Origin: Trichomonas tenax
Taxonomy: Eukaryota; Parabasalia; Trichomonadida; Trichomonadidae
DNA: 64,000 bases
Assembly (NCBI GenBank): GCA_023091735.1
Contig: JALKBU010000048.1
Coordinates: forward strand, 1-64,000
Direction: 5' to 3'
Shown here piece by piece: positions 1-10,052 of this stretch. How positions within the stretch are numbered: the first letter of the stretch is position 1; every line of letters starts with the position of its first letter. The position numbers were made by a program, and so were the translations under genes. The notes under the pieces are model-generated. The model was given only the letters and a program-made list of their open reading frames with translations, made no database searches and was not told the origin of the DNA.

Positions 1-156
1 CTGATAGCACAAATAACATCCTTCACTATAAGGCCACAACTACTCATAATGAAGTCTTCTTTGGCTTCCAACATTGAGTTCAATCCATTTCAACCTATTG
101 ACACTTTTCCATTTTTCCCGCAAACACATCACTTTCCTTTATTTTGACATCCTGAC

Positions 157-188
157 TTTACATGCCAAAAATAAATTGCATGTCAGAA
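157..188 (+). promoter_or_regulatory. TTTACATG-type promoter motif before the MYST gene
   Basis: TTTACATGCCA at 157-167 is followed by GCATGTCAG at 180-188, about 70-100 bp upstream of the ATG at 257. It is one of many copies of the motif TTTACRTGWCA found before genes throughout the window. A promoter role is inferred from this repeated placement. The sequence before it (1-156) shows no gene I can support. Confidence 0.5.
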
Positions 189-256
189 AAGCACGTTGTT
201 CTATTTTGTCCCAGTCCCATCGAGATATCAATCATTTTGTTCCCTATAAAAAAAAG

Positions 257-1417
257 ATGTCTGAAGAAACTCAACACGTTCTTCAAGAAAATGACGTTGT
301 TTGGGTCTATTCAGAGGAACTCAAAGCCGACGTTGATGCTGTCATCGTCGGATTCAGAAATAACAACGAAGATGCATATGTTCATTTTCTAAAACAAGAT
401 AAAAGACTCGACCGCTGGATTAGCACGAAAAAACTGAAGTACCAACCAGAGGGACAGGCAAAAATTGAAGAACATATACTCTCGCGTTACCAGAAATCTC
501 AAATTGGAGAATCAGACTCAGAAGATCTGGATTTAACGAAAGAATATATAAAATTCGAGAATTTACATCGAGAAGTCACTAAAATACGCAATATTGATCA
601 AATAACTCTCGGAAAACATACAATGAACGCTTGGTACTTTTCGCCTTATCCACATCCGTTTTTCAATAGCGAACACTTATATATCTGCGAATACTGCTTC
701 CAATACTTCGCTACAAAGCAAAAATTAGACGAACATTTACAACAAACGAAAGAAAAATGTCCTACAGGCAAAGAAATCTACCGTGAAGGTAATATTTCTA
801 TATTTGAGCTTAAAGGGTGGCGTCAGAAGATCCCTTGCCAATGTTTATGTTTATTATCAAAATTATTCTTGGATCACAAGACATTAATGTACGATGTTGA
901 TGGATTTGTGTTCTATGTCTTGTGTGAATGTGATAATGATGGTGCACACATCGCTGCATATTACTCACGCGAAACTGCATCGCCGCAAAATATTCTTGCT
1001 TGCATAACAACTTTACCGCCATATCAGAAGAAAGGATACGGAAGAATATTGATATCGCTTTCGTATGAGATTGCCAAACGGCAATTCAAGGTCGGAGGAC
1101 CAGAAAGACCGCTCTCGGACTTAGGAAAGCTCGCATTTCATGCTTATTGGAGAGATACTATTCTCGAGACACTTAAAGAGCACAGCAGCGAAATCAAAAG
1201 CGTAGAAAACCTTTCTACTTTGACAGCTATACAAAGCGATGACGTGATCATCGCATTGAAAGAGCTCGGACTCGCTCTAAAAGTTAAAGGAGAATATGAA
1301 CTCAATATTACGAGAGCAGCGTTGAATGCAGCACTTAAAAACTTCGATGCTTCAAAGTCTCGAAAGAAGATCATTCCAAATAACCTCATATGGCTTAATG
1401 GTGACGATAATGAGTAA
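257..1417 (+). CDS. MYST-family histone acetyltransferase (Esa1/Tip60-like)
   Basis: A 386-residue protein expected to move acetyl groups from acetyl-CoA to histone lysines in the nucleus. Residues about 10-62 form a chromo-barrel-like domain. A C2HC zinc finger uses Cys144, Cys147, His160 and Cys168. The GNAT-like core carries the acetyl-CoA loop QKKGYG at about 257-262, the expected catalytic Cys249 in the ACITTLP segment and the expected base Glu283 in PERPLSDLG. Lys208 in FLDHKTL matches the autoacetylated lysine of MYST enzymes. Length fits a compact Esa1/KAT5/KAT8-type enzyme. The frame extends upstream to 74, but that part is low in protein character and overlaps the promoter-like motif at 157, so I chose the ATG at 257. 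Assignment to Esa1/Tip60 rather than MOF is uncertain. Confidence 0.93.
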   Translation: MSEETQHVLQENDVVWVYSEELKADVDAVIVGFRNNNEDAYVHFLKQDKRLDRWISTKKLKYQPEGQAKIEEHILSRYQKSQIGESDSEDLDLTKEYIKFENLHREVTKIRNIDQITLGKHTMNAWYFSPYPHPFFNSEHLYICEYCFQYFATKQKLDEHLQQTKEKCPTGKEIYREGNISIFELKGWRQKIPCQCLCLLSKLFLDHKTLMYDVDGFVFYVLCECDNDGAHIAAYYSRETASPQNILACITTLPPYQKKGYGRILISLSYEIAKRQFKVGGPERPLSDLGKLAFHAYWRDTILETLKEHSSEIKSVENLSTLTAIQSDDVIIALKELGLALKVKGEYELNITRAALNAALKNFDASKSRKKIIPNNLIWLNGDDNE

Positions 1418-1638
1418 GATTTTATATTAGATTCAAATAAAATGTTATATTATTTATTTTCAATGCCCTCTGTTGTTATGTAATCAAACTTTATAAGTGT
1501 ATTTATGTTTATTAACCAAAAAAAATAAAAATATAAATAATAATATATTAATATGTTTATTCTATAGAAAAATCAAACAGTACTTTAAAAGTTGGGGGTG
1601 ATTATAATAATCTGTGAATTTAATTGTGTGTATGTAAA

Positions 1639-1998
1639 TTATTTGGACATTGTAAGTTTACGTTTAGTAACAATAGACTTTGTATCTATAGTTTCTATGT
1701 CTGGTTGCGGAGCCTTCTGCGTCATTTTGAGATTGTTTAACATTGCAAACAATTTATGGCCATGTGTGGCTTTAAGAATGGCTTTATGCTCTGGTTGTCT
1801 TTTTTTAGCCGGTTCTTGTGTATTATCTGGTTCGTTTTTAACTGCGTTGCTAACAATATTTATCGAAGGTTGATTGATTTTTTGATTTTTAACGACAGCA
1901 ACGTATTTCTTATTACAAATGTCTTTAATTGTATTTGGTTTGTCGATTGGTTCTTGTGGAATGTCACAAAACAAAACAGTTGATGATGAAACTTCCAT
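1639..1998 (-). CDS. Small hypothetical basic protein
   Basis: A 119-residue frame on the minus strand starting with ATG. It is hydrophilic and Lys/Gln/Pro-rich (for example EPAKKRQPEHK), with no membrane segment and no family I recognise. The competing plus-strand frame over the same bases is hydrophobic and Cys-rich and looks like its shadow. It ends 222 bp past the MYST stop in convergent orientation and starts about 90 bp from the tRNA gene. It may be a short nuclear or disordered protein; no function is claimed. Confidence 0.45.
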   Translation of the reverse strand: MEVSSSTVLFCDIPQEPIDKPNTIKDICNKKYVAVVKNQKINQPSINIVSNAVKNEPDNTQEPAKKRQPEHKAILKATHGHKLFAMLNNLKMTQKAPQPDIETIDTKSIVTKRKLTMSK

Positions 1999-2085
1999 TC
2001 TAAAAAAATAGTGAAAAAAATTGTCTTATGAAAATGTTGATCAATAGTTTTATAATAGATTAGTATAAAAGAAATTAATGTGTTA

Positions 2086-2157
2086 TCCGATATCGTTCAG
2101 CGGTTAGGATATGTGGTTTTCATCCACAGGATCGGGGTTCGACTCCCCGTATCGGAA
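2086..2157 (+). tRNA. tRNA-Glu (anticodon TTC)
   Basis: A 72-nt cloverleaf. The acceptor stem TCCGATA (2086-2092) pairs perfectly with TATCGGA (2150-2156), with discriminator A at 2157. The anticodon stem GTGG/CCAC encloses loop TTTTCAT, giving anticodon TTC. The T arm contains GGTTCGACTCC, a good internal B box. There is no intron and CCA is not encoded. A run of T from 2161 would terminate RNA polymerase III. Confidence 0.96.
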
Positions 2158-2518
2158 TGCTTTTTTTCTTTTTTCATTTCTTTGTTCAATATTACATATC
2201 CTAATTTGTTTTTAGAGATGATGCTTTAAGGTAATTAGGTGCATTGGTCCAACGAGGCTTATTTCACTCAAGTTATAATCGTTTTAGATTTTTTTCTAAA
2301 ACTTCTGTTAAAAGGAGAAAGTCGAGCATTCTTCATCACGAACGATATCACACTTGAATGCTATCTAATTTTATTATTGCTAAAAAAGGCAACCTAAAAT
2401 CATAAATTGTATATCAAATAATGAATGTTTCAGCTAAAAAACATTCGAAAGATACATTATCTAGGATGTGTATATTCCAGAACTAAACATTTACAAACAA
2501 AATAAAAAGATAATTATG
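2158..2518. other. Intergenic, no gene seen
   Basis: AT-rich sequence between the tRNA terminator and the end of the PPPDE gene. Nothing identifiable beyond the T-rich Pol III terminator at its left edge. Confidence 0.5.
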
Positions 2519-3088
2519 TTACCATACTGTGAGTCGTTTTGTTGGGCTTTGTATGATTGTTGAAGCTGGGCGGTGCTCTTCCTTCTTGTAAGGCTGCTTA
2601 TTCAAGAAATAAGGCGGATTATCTTGATCGATAAAAATCGAAAGGAAATTATCGTATAAAGCGCTTCCAACGGACTCTCCCTTAAAAACATAAGCAGGGA
2701 AATTGATCAATTTGTGTGGACAAAGAATAGCTTTGCAATATTCTAGTGCAAAAGCATGGCAGTTATGATGAAGAATGTTGTACCTATTAGAAAGCCATTC
2801 CTCCCTGAGAGACATCTGTCGAGCGATTTTTTTACATTCTTCGATCGATAATTCTGATTTTCCAAGTTCGTATGATGAATAGAACGTTCCAGACATACTC
2901 GATGGCAGTGAATTTATGTGTGTCGCATAGTCAACACCCGTACAACATGTTGTATAAAATCCATAATAAACTTCAAAAGTTTCCCCAACGACAACACTGG
3001 TATGGTAAACGCCAAGCTTTGACTTCCTGAACAATGAATTCACTTTCGTTAAGTCATAAACATTTACACGAATGCTCGCTTTTTCCAT
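2519..3088 (-). CDS. PPPDE/DeSI-like cysteine peptidase
   Basis: A 189-residue protein of the PPPDE (DUF862) superfamily, whose members remove SUMO or ubiquitin. The N-terminus RVNVYDL and the LGVYHTSVVV strand place the catalytic His at 29. The HHNCHAFA segment gives the catalytic Cys at 110, spaced as in DeSI proteins. The fold ends near residue 150 and a short basic tail with no known domain follows. The gene has its own promoter motif, TTTACGTGTCA at 3169-3179, about 80 bp upstream. Whether it acts on SUMO or ubiquitin cannot be told from sequence. Confidence 0.85.
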   Translation of the reverse strand: MEKASIRVNVYDLTKVNSLFRKSKLGVYHTSVVVGETFEVYYGFYTTCCTGVDYATHINSLPSSMSGTFYSSYELGKSELSIEECKKIARQMSLREEWLSNRYNILHHNCHAFALEYCKAILCPHKLINFPAYVFKGESVGSALYDNFLSIFIDQDNPPYFLNKQPYKKEEHRPASTIIQSPTKRLTVW

Positions 3089-3798
3089 TTTAGATTTTAA
3101 AAAATTTAAAACGTACCCAATAGAAGAATTTCATGAAATTTTTAAAAATTTTTGACATCAACCTTGACTTTACGTGTCATAATTATTTCTATATCATGGA
3201 TTCCCTGATGTGCTGAAAATGAAGAGAAAATTGACAGTTAAATCTTTCCTTTTATCCTCAATTTTACTTCCCACAAAGTTATAATGCTTAACATAAAACA
3301 TATAAAATTCCTCTCTCGATAATATTATTTACAACAGTAGCACAGTGAAGATTAAAAGTATAGCTTAATTACAAAGCGTCTACAAATGTAAAGCCTTTCA
3401 AATACAAATAATTATTATTGATATCAAATCAATATTATTAAAATGTTTCTAAGCATCTTAATATGAATGACCATATAGAGAAGATCAATTTAAGATATTT
3501 TAAGGTGATAAAGATATCTTATTCCTTGATATTGATAAAAATTTTAAAAAAATATTTAATTTTAAGTGTTTTTTGGAGCGATAAACCATTTGACTTCAAT
3601 AGCATTATAAAAGCGTAAAGAAATCTATTGAGAAACAGAATGGCTTCATTTTATTTCAGCGAATAAAAAACAATTTTTGAATTCTCGTGTAACACTTCAC
3701 CAGCGTGTCCATTTGAACCCAAATGTGTTGTATTTCAAAGGATTTAACATGAAGTTAAGTGAACAAGTTAAAAGTGACGGATTTTTAAAGATTTTAGA
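3089..3798. other. Divergent intergenic region with promoter motifs
   Basis: Lies between the divergent PPPDE (-) and FPGS (+) genes. It holds TTTACGTGTCA at 3169-3179, serving the minus-strand gene, and AAAAGTGAC at 3770-3778, 20 bp before the FPGS start. The middle is AT-rich with no coding sequence I can support. Confidence 0.5.
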
Positions 3799-5001
3799 AT
3801 GAATTCTTATGAGAGTCTCGTTAAAAAGCTCATTGACGGTTCAAAAGTGAGTCAACGCTTAACCAATGAGCAGAGGATGTTCTATGTTGACCAATTCCTC
3901 AAAAATTTCTATAATTCAAAAATTGATATTCCAACAGTTGTCGTAGCTGGAACAAAAGGCAAAGGATCAACATGTGCTGTCATTGATTCGATCCTCCGTC
4001 AGTGCGGAATCAAGACAGGACTCTTTACATCGCCACATCTCGAAACTCCGCGCGAAAGAATCAAAATTGACGGAGTTTCGATATCAGAAAAAGAATATAT
4101 ACAGACATATGAATCTCTTATTTCCAAATTAAACGAAAAAGGCTTAAAACATCCTCCATTCTTCGGATTACACACTTTAATGTCAGCAGACGTCTTCACA
4201 AAGCATAACATCGATATCGCGGTCGTCGAAGTAGGTATTGGCGGGCGTTTCGATTGGACTAAGATTTATCATACTTCAACATCAGTTATAACGCATCTTG
4301 AGTTCGATCACACAGATGTTCTCGGAAATACAGCAGAATCCATTGCTTGGAACAAAGCAGGAATCCTCGCAAAGGATGTTCCATCATTTTCTGCGCCACA
4401 ATCGAAGCCGTTCATGAACGAACTCGTTCGCTGCGCTTTGGAAGTCGACACGCCACTTCAGATCGTCTTGCCATACTGGGAAGGCAAAATGGGCTTAAGC
4501 GGACCTACAGCGAGAGAAAATTGCTCTCTTGGAGCTGATGCTGCTCAAGCGATTGGAAGAGTTATTGGAAAGCCTCTAAACTTAACGAAACTCACAGAAG
4601 GTGTCGCAAAGGCCACTATTTATGGAAGATATCAGAAATTAACGAAGGATGGTGTCAGATGGCTTCTCGATGGCGCGCACACAAAGGAAAGCGTTCATAT
4701 GTGCAGCCAATGGTACAATTTACTTAAGAGGAAGACGAACAAAGATGTTTTGATCGTTTCGACGACAAAGGATCGCGATCCAAACGCAATCTTGGAGCCA
4801 CTTGTTAAAAAGCAATTCAAGGATATTATATTTATCAAGAAGGGCTCTAAAGACTTGACAAGTGTTAACCACAAGACAGCCAGCACAGTCAAAGAAGCGA
4901 TAGACATGGCACTTGCTTCGACACCAAGAGGAATCTTAGTCTCAGGAAGTTTGCATCTTGTTGGACACACATTGAAATCCCTTGGATTTCCAGTTCCATA
5001 A
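3799..5001 (+). CDS. Folylpolyglutamate synthase
   Basis: A 400-residue Mur-ligase-family enzyme that adds glutamates to folates in an ATP-dependent reaction. The P-loop GTKGKGST is at residues 51-58, followed by TGLFTSPHLETPRERI, typical of eukaryotic FPGS. VEVGIGG is at 143-149, HTDVLGNT near 171-178 with Lys186 just after, and DGAHT of the C-terminal domain is at 291-295. The length is slightly short but covers both domains. No partner folate gene is visible nearby. Trichomonads are generally thought not to make folate de novo, so salvage or retention is the likely role (inference). The start is supported by AAAAGTGAC 20 bp upstream. Confidence 0.93.
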   Translation: MNSYESLVKKLIDGSKVSQRLTNEQRMFYVDQFLKNFYNSKIDIPTVVVAGTKGKGSTCAVIDSILRQCGIKTGLFTSPHLETPRERIKIDGVSISEKEYIQTYESLISKLNEKGLKHPPFFGLHTLMSADVFTKHNIDIAVVEVGIGGRFDWTKIYHTSTSVITHLEFDHTDVLGNTAESIAWNKAGILAKDVPSFSAPQSKPFMNELVRCALEVDTPLQIVLPYWEGKMGLSGPTARENCSLGADAAQAIGRVIGKPLNLTKLTEGVAKATIYGRYQKLTKDGVRWLLDGAHTKESVHMCSQWYNLLKRKTNKDVLIVSTTKDRDPNAILEPLVKKQFKDIIFIKKGSKDLTSVNHKTASTVKEAIDMALASTPRGILVSGSLHLVGHTLKSLGFPVP

Positions 5002-5448
5002 AAACCTATAAAAACTATCATATATTTTTATAACTTTTGATTTATAAAAATGCTTAAGCACACCAGAGTGATACCTAAGGGCTGCTGGATATGCTGGCAT
5101 AGATTGAGCCTAATCTAAAATTTCCGTCACACGCATATGTAGATTTTGATATCTTATGTGGCAAATTTATATAACCTTGCTCTTCTAGATGCTCAATAGT
5201 TCTGCCCTTTTTTCCATTACTAATAAAGTTCTCCCCACAGCATGAGAGCCAAAATATACTTCCTGACTTTATCATGAATGTTTCAAATTGCTTTTCTATT
5301 GAGAGAGCGAGTAAATGTTTTATAATTTTATATATTTGACATGTAAATTACTTTTTGATATGTAAATATTAAAAATTGATTAAAATCCGATGGAAAAAAT
5401 TAACGATAGAAATAAAAATAGACGGTTTTTATATATTAGTTTTTTTCC
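5002..5448. other. Intergenic with promoter motifs and a doubtful ORF
   Basis: TGACATGTAAA at 5337-5347 and TGATATGTAAA at 5357-5367 lie about 80-110 bp before the Rab11 ATG, with ACGGTTT closer to it. A 66-codon minus-strand frame at 5075-5275 has no motif I recognise; it may be a decayed fragment and is not called as a gene. Confidence 0.45.
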
Positions 5449-6084
5449 ATGGACACAACAGAACCAGACTATCTTCTCAAGATCGTCCTTATAGGCGACT
5501 CCGGTGTCGGTAAGACAAACCTCTTGTCAAGGTTCGCACGCGATCAATTCAACCCAGACTCAAAATCAACAATTGGTGTCGAATTCGCAACAAAAACACT
5601 CGAGCTTGACGGCAAGACAATCAAAGCCCAGATTTGGGATACAGCAGGTCAAGAAAGATATCGTGCGATCACTTCTGCCTATTATCGCGGCGCAATCGGC
5701 GCTCTTCTTTTGTATGATATCACAGCTTCCCTCACATTCAACTCCCTGGAGAGATGGCTGAAGGAACTCCGTGAGAACGCAGATAGCAACATCGTCGTAA
5801 TGTTGGTTGGAAACAAATGCGACCTCACCGAGCAGCGCGCTGTATCAACACAGAACGCCACTGAGTTCTCTCAGGCCCAAAACCTCCTCTTCATCGAGAC
5901 ATCTGCACGTGAATCGACAAATGTTCAGGAAGCATTCTTGACTCTCATTCGTGAGATCGTCCACAAGCTCTCCAAGCAGAATATAGCAAGTGAGGAGAAG
6001 ACTCCTGTCCAGGAGACGCCAAGACAGGGTGTTTCTATCACACAGACAAATAATCAAGAAGAAAAGAAGAAGGGATGCTGCTAA
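5449..6084 (+). CDS. Rab11-like small GTPase
   Basis: A 211-residue Rab protein controlling recycling-endosome and secretory traffic. The P-loop GDSGVGKT is at 16-23, and switch I/interswitch reads [10 protein letters not shown]. Switch [22 protein letters not shown] (63-82) is close to Rab11 of other eukaryotes. NKCD is at 122-125 and ETSA near 150-153. The C-terminus KKKGCC is a double-cysteine geranylgeranylation site. All GTP-binding residues are present. The stop codon sits within TAAATAA, an overlapping stop/TAAA signal. Confidence 0.95.
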   Translation: MDTTEPDYLLKIVLIGDSGVGKTNLLSRFARDQFNPDSKSTIGVEFATKTLELDGKTIKAQIWDTAGQERYRAITSAYYRGAIGALLLYDITASLTFNSLERWLKELRENADSNIVVMLVGNKCDLTEQRAVSTQNATEFSQAQNLLFIETSARESTNVQEAFLTLIREIVHKLSKQNIASEEKTPVQETPRQGVSITQTNNQEEKKKGCC

Positions 6085-6767
6085 ATAACATGAATTTACT
6101 TTCAAACGTATTATAAATGATATTTAATTAAGTTTTTGTATGTTGTTGCTATTTTCGATTTTAACTATAAATTTCAACGAAATCACTTTGGATAACTCTA
6201 ATGATATGATATTACTTCTAATTTTCAGACAAGCTATAATGTGATTAGTCAGTTTCATTGTAATTGAAAAAAATCAAAACAATGAAATTAGAGAACTTAT
6301 ATTTGTTATAATCCCAAAGAAAGTTTAATCGTTTGTTTTTCATTTTGGTGTTTCTATTTGCTTCTATTATTGAAATCAAATTGATTTTCAAAAATAATTG
6401 TATATATTGGTCTCATTGCATTAATGTTTAGTCAAAGCTTATCCAATAGAATCCTTTGAGAAGATTCTAATAATGATTTAGATATGAAAATTATTTTCTT
6501 GTGATTTCGATATTTCTTATGAATGAATGTTCATACATGCATGATAGTTCAATGCTACTATATGTGATATATAGATTGTAGCTATTAACAGTTATTGATA
6601 TAGTTTATATTCTCAAGATATTTGTTAATTCATAATTAATTATAGTAATAGTGCTAAAAACTCATTAAAATAGCTTAGAAGTACTAGAGGAGTATTGATG
6701 TCCGCTTGTTTTGAAATATGATATTTTGAAAAATTTCCAGCATTTTTCGCAAAAAACTGACATTTTA
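6085..6767. other. Intergenic, no gene seen
   Basis: AT-rich sequence between the Rab11-like gene and the next plus-strand gene. I found no coding frame, RNA or strong repeat. CTGACATTTTA directly precedes the ATG at 6768. Confidence 0.4.
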
Positions 6768-8105
6768 ATGAACAAGCTTTGCTTCGATGAAAAACTTATC
6801 GCCAATAACGAGGAAGCTCAAGCTCTGATCGGTTCGGATTTTGTCATACATGCGTGGGAAACAAATCAAATACAAGACTTTTTTTCTTTAATAGATCTTC
6901 TTAATTATATAAAACATCCAGCTCTCGAAACAAATTTTGCATTTTCTATTGCCTATATATCAAAGCCGGGCTTTCAAATTTTCTACCCTAAACGAGAAAA
7001 AGTTAATCTTCAAAACTTAAAATGCAACAAAAATGTCTTTTTATTTGCAATTGTTGATTGTCTGTTATATCTATATCATAATAACTATACAGCTGATGAA
7101 ATAATTCAAATAAAAAGGAATGAGATAGAGAACATTTTTATTTATGAAGAAAATGGAGATTATTATCCAATCATTCAATTACTTCAACAATCGAAAGAGG
7201 ATATTAGAGTTAATACAACAACAAGAAGCCGCGTTGATAACTATAACTTCTCTGAAGCTTATGAGAAAATTTTTTTAAATTTCAGCAGATTTTATGAAAC
7301 ACTCTACCCTGAAGATGTTTTCGATGGCACGCTTGAAGAGCTCAGTAAAAAGCTTCTCGAATATGATGAAGTGAAAAAGTATAACGACATTGTAAACCAA
7401 AGCAAGGCTACTCAGATTGCTATAGATAAGCCAATGGTTAGTTATATTTCGGATTTCGAAAACAAAAAAGACTGGGAAAAATATGAAATGATTACAGAAT
7501 TTAAGCAAAATGCAATTAATCCTCAAAACCATGCAATTCTTTCGTGCATATACAAATTTAATCTATGGGGACCTCCAAATTTGTATCGCGAGATCAAGTA
7601 CTGTATTAAAGCATATTGCTCTTTCATCATTGATAACTTTCAGAAATCATATGAAAATGATAAATTCAAGAAAGCTGTTTACAATGATTTCAAATACAAA
7701 GATACAAGCATATATACATATTTTAATGAAGCAGTGAAACTTTACAAAGAGTGTCTTCAAGAAAAAATCGGAGATTCATTATTTATAAAATATAGACTTG
7801 CAAAACTTGATAATAACTTTGAAAAGCTGGAAGAAGTAGCATATCAAGGACAACCATATGCAGTATATTCTTTAGCAAAGAGGATACATGAACATGATCC
7901 TATTACTGCAATAAAATATGCAAAAGTCGCTGCACAGCAAATTTATGAAGCTAAGTTATTAGCATGCAAAATTCAATTCAATATTTTTCTCAAATTCCAT
8001 GATTTTGATGAACTTGAAAGTCTCGTTAATGAAATGCTTGACGAAGAAGATTCCAATCGTGCGGAACTTTTAAGATTAGCAAAGATATATATGGGATTAT
8101 TCTAA
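6768..8105 (+). CDS. Degenerate kinase-like protein with Sel1-type C-terminus
   Basis: A 445-residue protein of uncertain family. The segment around LYLYHNNYTADEIIQIKR followed by NIFIYEENGDYYP lines up with kinase helix E and the catalytic loop (YLH...NIIHRDLKPxNIFLD), but HRD, the loop Asp and DFG are gone. If this reading is right it is a pseudokinase. The C-terminal 120 residues are helical with Sel1/TPR character (AVYSLAKRIHEHDPITAIKYAKVAA). The frame runs upstream to 6711, but only from TTG, so I start at the first ATG. The kinase link is an inference from a faint pattern. Confidence 0.55.
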   Translation: MNKLCFDEKLIANNEEAQALIGSDFVIHAWETNQIQDFFSLIDLLNYIKHPALETNFAFSIAYISKPGFQIFYPKREKVNLQNLKCNKNVFLFAIVDCLLYLYHNNYTADEIIQIKRNEIENIFIYEENGDYYPIIQLLQQSKEDIRVNTTTRSRVDNYNFSEAYEKIFLNFSRFYETLYPEDVFDGTLEELSKKLLEYDEVKKYNDIVNQSKATQIAIDKPMVSYISDFENKKDWEKYEMITEFKQNAINPQNHAILSCIYKFNLWGPPNLYREIKYCIKAYCSFIIDNFQKSYENDKFKKAVYNDFKYKDTSIYTYFNEAVKLYKECLQEKIGDSLFIKYRLAKLDNNFEKLEEVAYQGQPYAVYSLAKRIHEHDPITAIKYAKVAAQQIYEAKLLACKIQFNIFLKFHDFDELESLVNEMLDEEDSNRAELLRLAKIYMGLF

Positions 8106-9237
8106 AAATGTTTCTTCCTTAAATTGATGTCTTTTGTTTTTATGCATATAAGCTCTTATCGTGTAATTGATTAAAACTGGAATGAGTTCTTTGAGAATTC
8201 ATTTTTGCACACTTCAAAATTTTCAAAATGTTTGTATTTCGATGAATAGACGCTGTCATTGAAAATAAACTGAAAATTTATTAACTATATGTCCTATGGA
8301 ACATAAGTACGAACTTTAAAATTCTAAAATCAAAATAAAAATGTCACTTTTTATAGGGTCCGCTATGGCCAAACTTCCTGTATCGTCCTTCACCTCTTTG
8401 GTGTATTTTTAAAAAAATCAAAATCACCAAAAAACAATCTTCTTGATTTTGTTTCCCCTCATGCTAAGGATTAATTGCTTGGAGTATTGCAGCTCAATTT
8501 CAACCTTTTCATTATATTATTAATAATCAGCAGGAAAAGGTGAAATCATTTACCATTTTAATAGCCACTTGAATATATACATGCTAAAAATATCACAAAC
8601 CAGGTTTCGACATTTGTCATTCTGACACTTTACATTTACTAAAACAAAACAATCATTTTTTTTCAAACATTTAAGAGGGAGAAAATGAAATCAGAATAAT
8701 AACTTGGATTTTATAATTATTACATAATGAATGCTGATTGAGCAAATCGCTAAAATAGACATTTTAATTTTTTTCATTCATTTTTGAAAAACGTTAGATT
8801 AAGGAGTATTACATAGTGAAAATGTTCCACATTATGAAAATATTTAATTTCAAATACTGCTCAATGAATTACATTAAAGTTTTTACTAAGATCTGATATG
8901 ATAATTTATTTATATATTGCTTTATTAGTTATAATTAAGCAGATAATTCATTTGTATATTGCTTTAGTAGTTATAATTAAGCAGATGATTCCCTGTATGA
9001 TACTAATAACAATGAGAGAATTAAATTTACATGAATAAGCGTAATCATCATTATTTTGTGAAAATCATCAGTAAAATTTCAACGTTTTGTTGGATTTGAT
9101 TGATGTTCTGTGTATGAGGGTGCTAGAATTCACCTGTATTTTGCGATTCTGCATTAAAATATGAGAAATTATTATTTTTCGTGATTGAATAATTTTGGAC
9201 CTAAAATTGTTAACGGTATGATAATATTTTTATTACA
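8106..9237. other. AT-rich intergenic sequence
   Basis: No open frame of useful length and no RNA gene. It contains a short tandem duplication, listed separately. Upstream sequence of unknown origin. Confidence 0.4.
8900..8983. repeat. 42-bp tandem duplication
   Basis: Two adjacent 42-bp units, 8900-8941 and 8942-8983, starting GATAATT and ending TTATAATTAAGCA. They differ at only a few positions, mostly in the first half. A local slippage duplication in non-coding DNA. Confidence 0.8.
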
Positions 9238-9600
9238 GAAGTGGATAGTGTATACAATTTATTTGGAGAACTTGAAGTCAAAATTAATGATCATCGTATG
9301 AATTTGTGAGAGATGAAGAAATTACGTAATTTATGAGCTGATTTTTTGAAGTTTATTGGTACTCATGTATTGCATGCTATGCGTTAATTCATGCGGAAAA
9401 GCCTCAGCTAGCAGTTCACATATGAGTTTGGGGTAAACAGCGTTGAAACATCCATTAAAAAATGAACCTGACAATATGACATGTAAACACCCAAAAAGGC
9501 AGGGGAGTGGCTAAAGTATTGTGAAACTGGATATTATGAAGCCTATGAAGAAAACGACTATTTATTCGATTATTATTCAACTGTTCCTTGATTACTGACT
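9238..9600 (+). pseudogene. Possible decayed coding fragment
   Basis: Read on the plus strand, stretches such as EVDSVYNLFGELEVKINDHR (from about 9240) and EWLKYCETGYYEAYEENDY (from about 9510) look protein-like but are broken by several stops and frame changes. I cannot name the family. The call rests on protein-like composition only. A TGACATGTAAA motif lies inside at 9477-9487. Confidence 0.25.
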
Positions 9601-10052
9601 ATATTATTTTTATCTAGTTAAAAGGTTTTAATTAAATATTTAATTTTCTTTAATAGTTAATGATCAAATTTCTTTCTACACTCAAACTCCATTGATGCAA
9701 CTGATTACGTCCTAAGACTAAGAATACCTTTTCTCAAAAAAAAATTAATATATATTATTTATTAAGGAATTGAACATATGTGTTTGGGGTTGGAAGAATC
9801 CACCTCAAAATGTATTAAAATATTTAATTAGTGTTCCATGAAATAAATCTTTCATAAATAACAAAAATAAATGATAGAAATTAAAATTACAATATACTCA
9901 TGAAACCCTTATCATGGTCTATATAGAATTAGTTAAAATATGATATTTGTACGTTAAATTTAAGATGCAGAGTACATTGCGAAGTTAAGCAAGTTTTGGG
10001 ATTTTCTGTTGAGTTTAATTGGTGAAATATTCAATTTTCCTACTTCAATCTT

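Noticed and set aside
1592..1873. 93-codon plus-strand ORF
   Set aside because: Hydrophobic complement of the hydrophilic minus-strand gene at 1639-1998.
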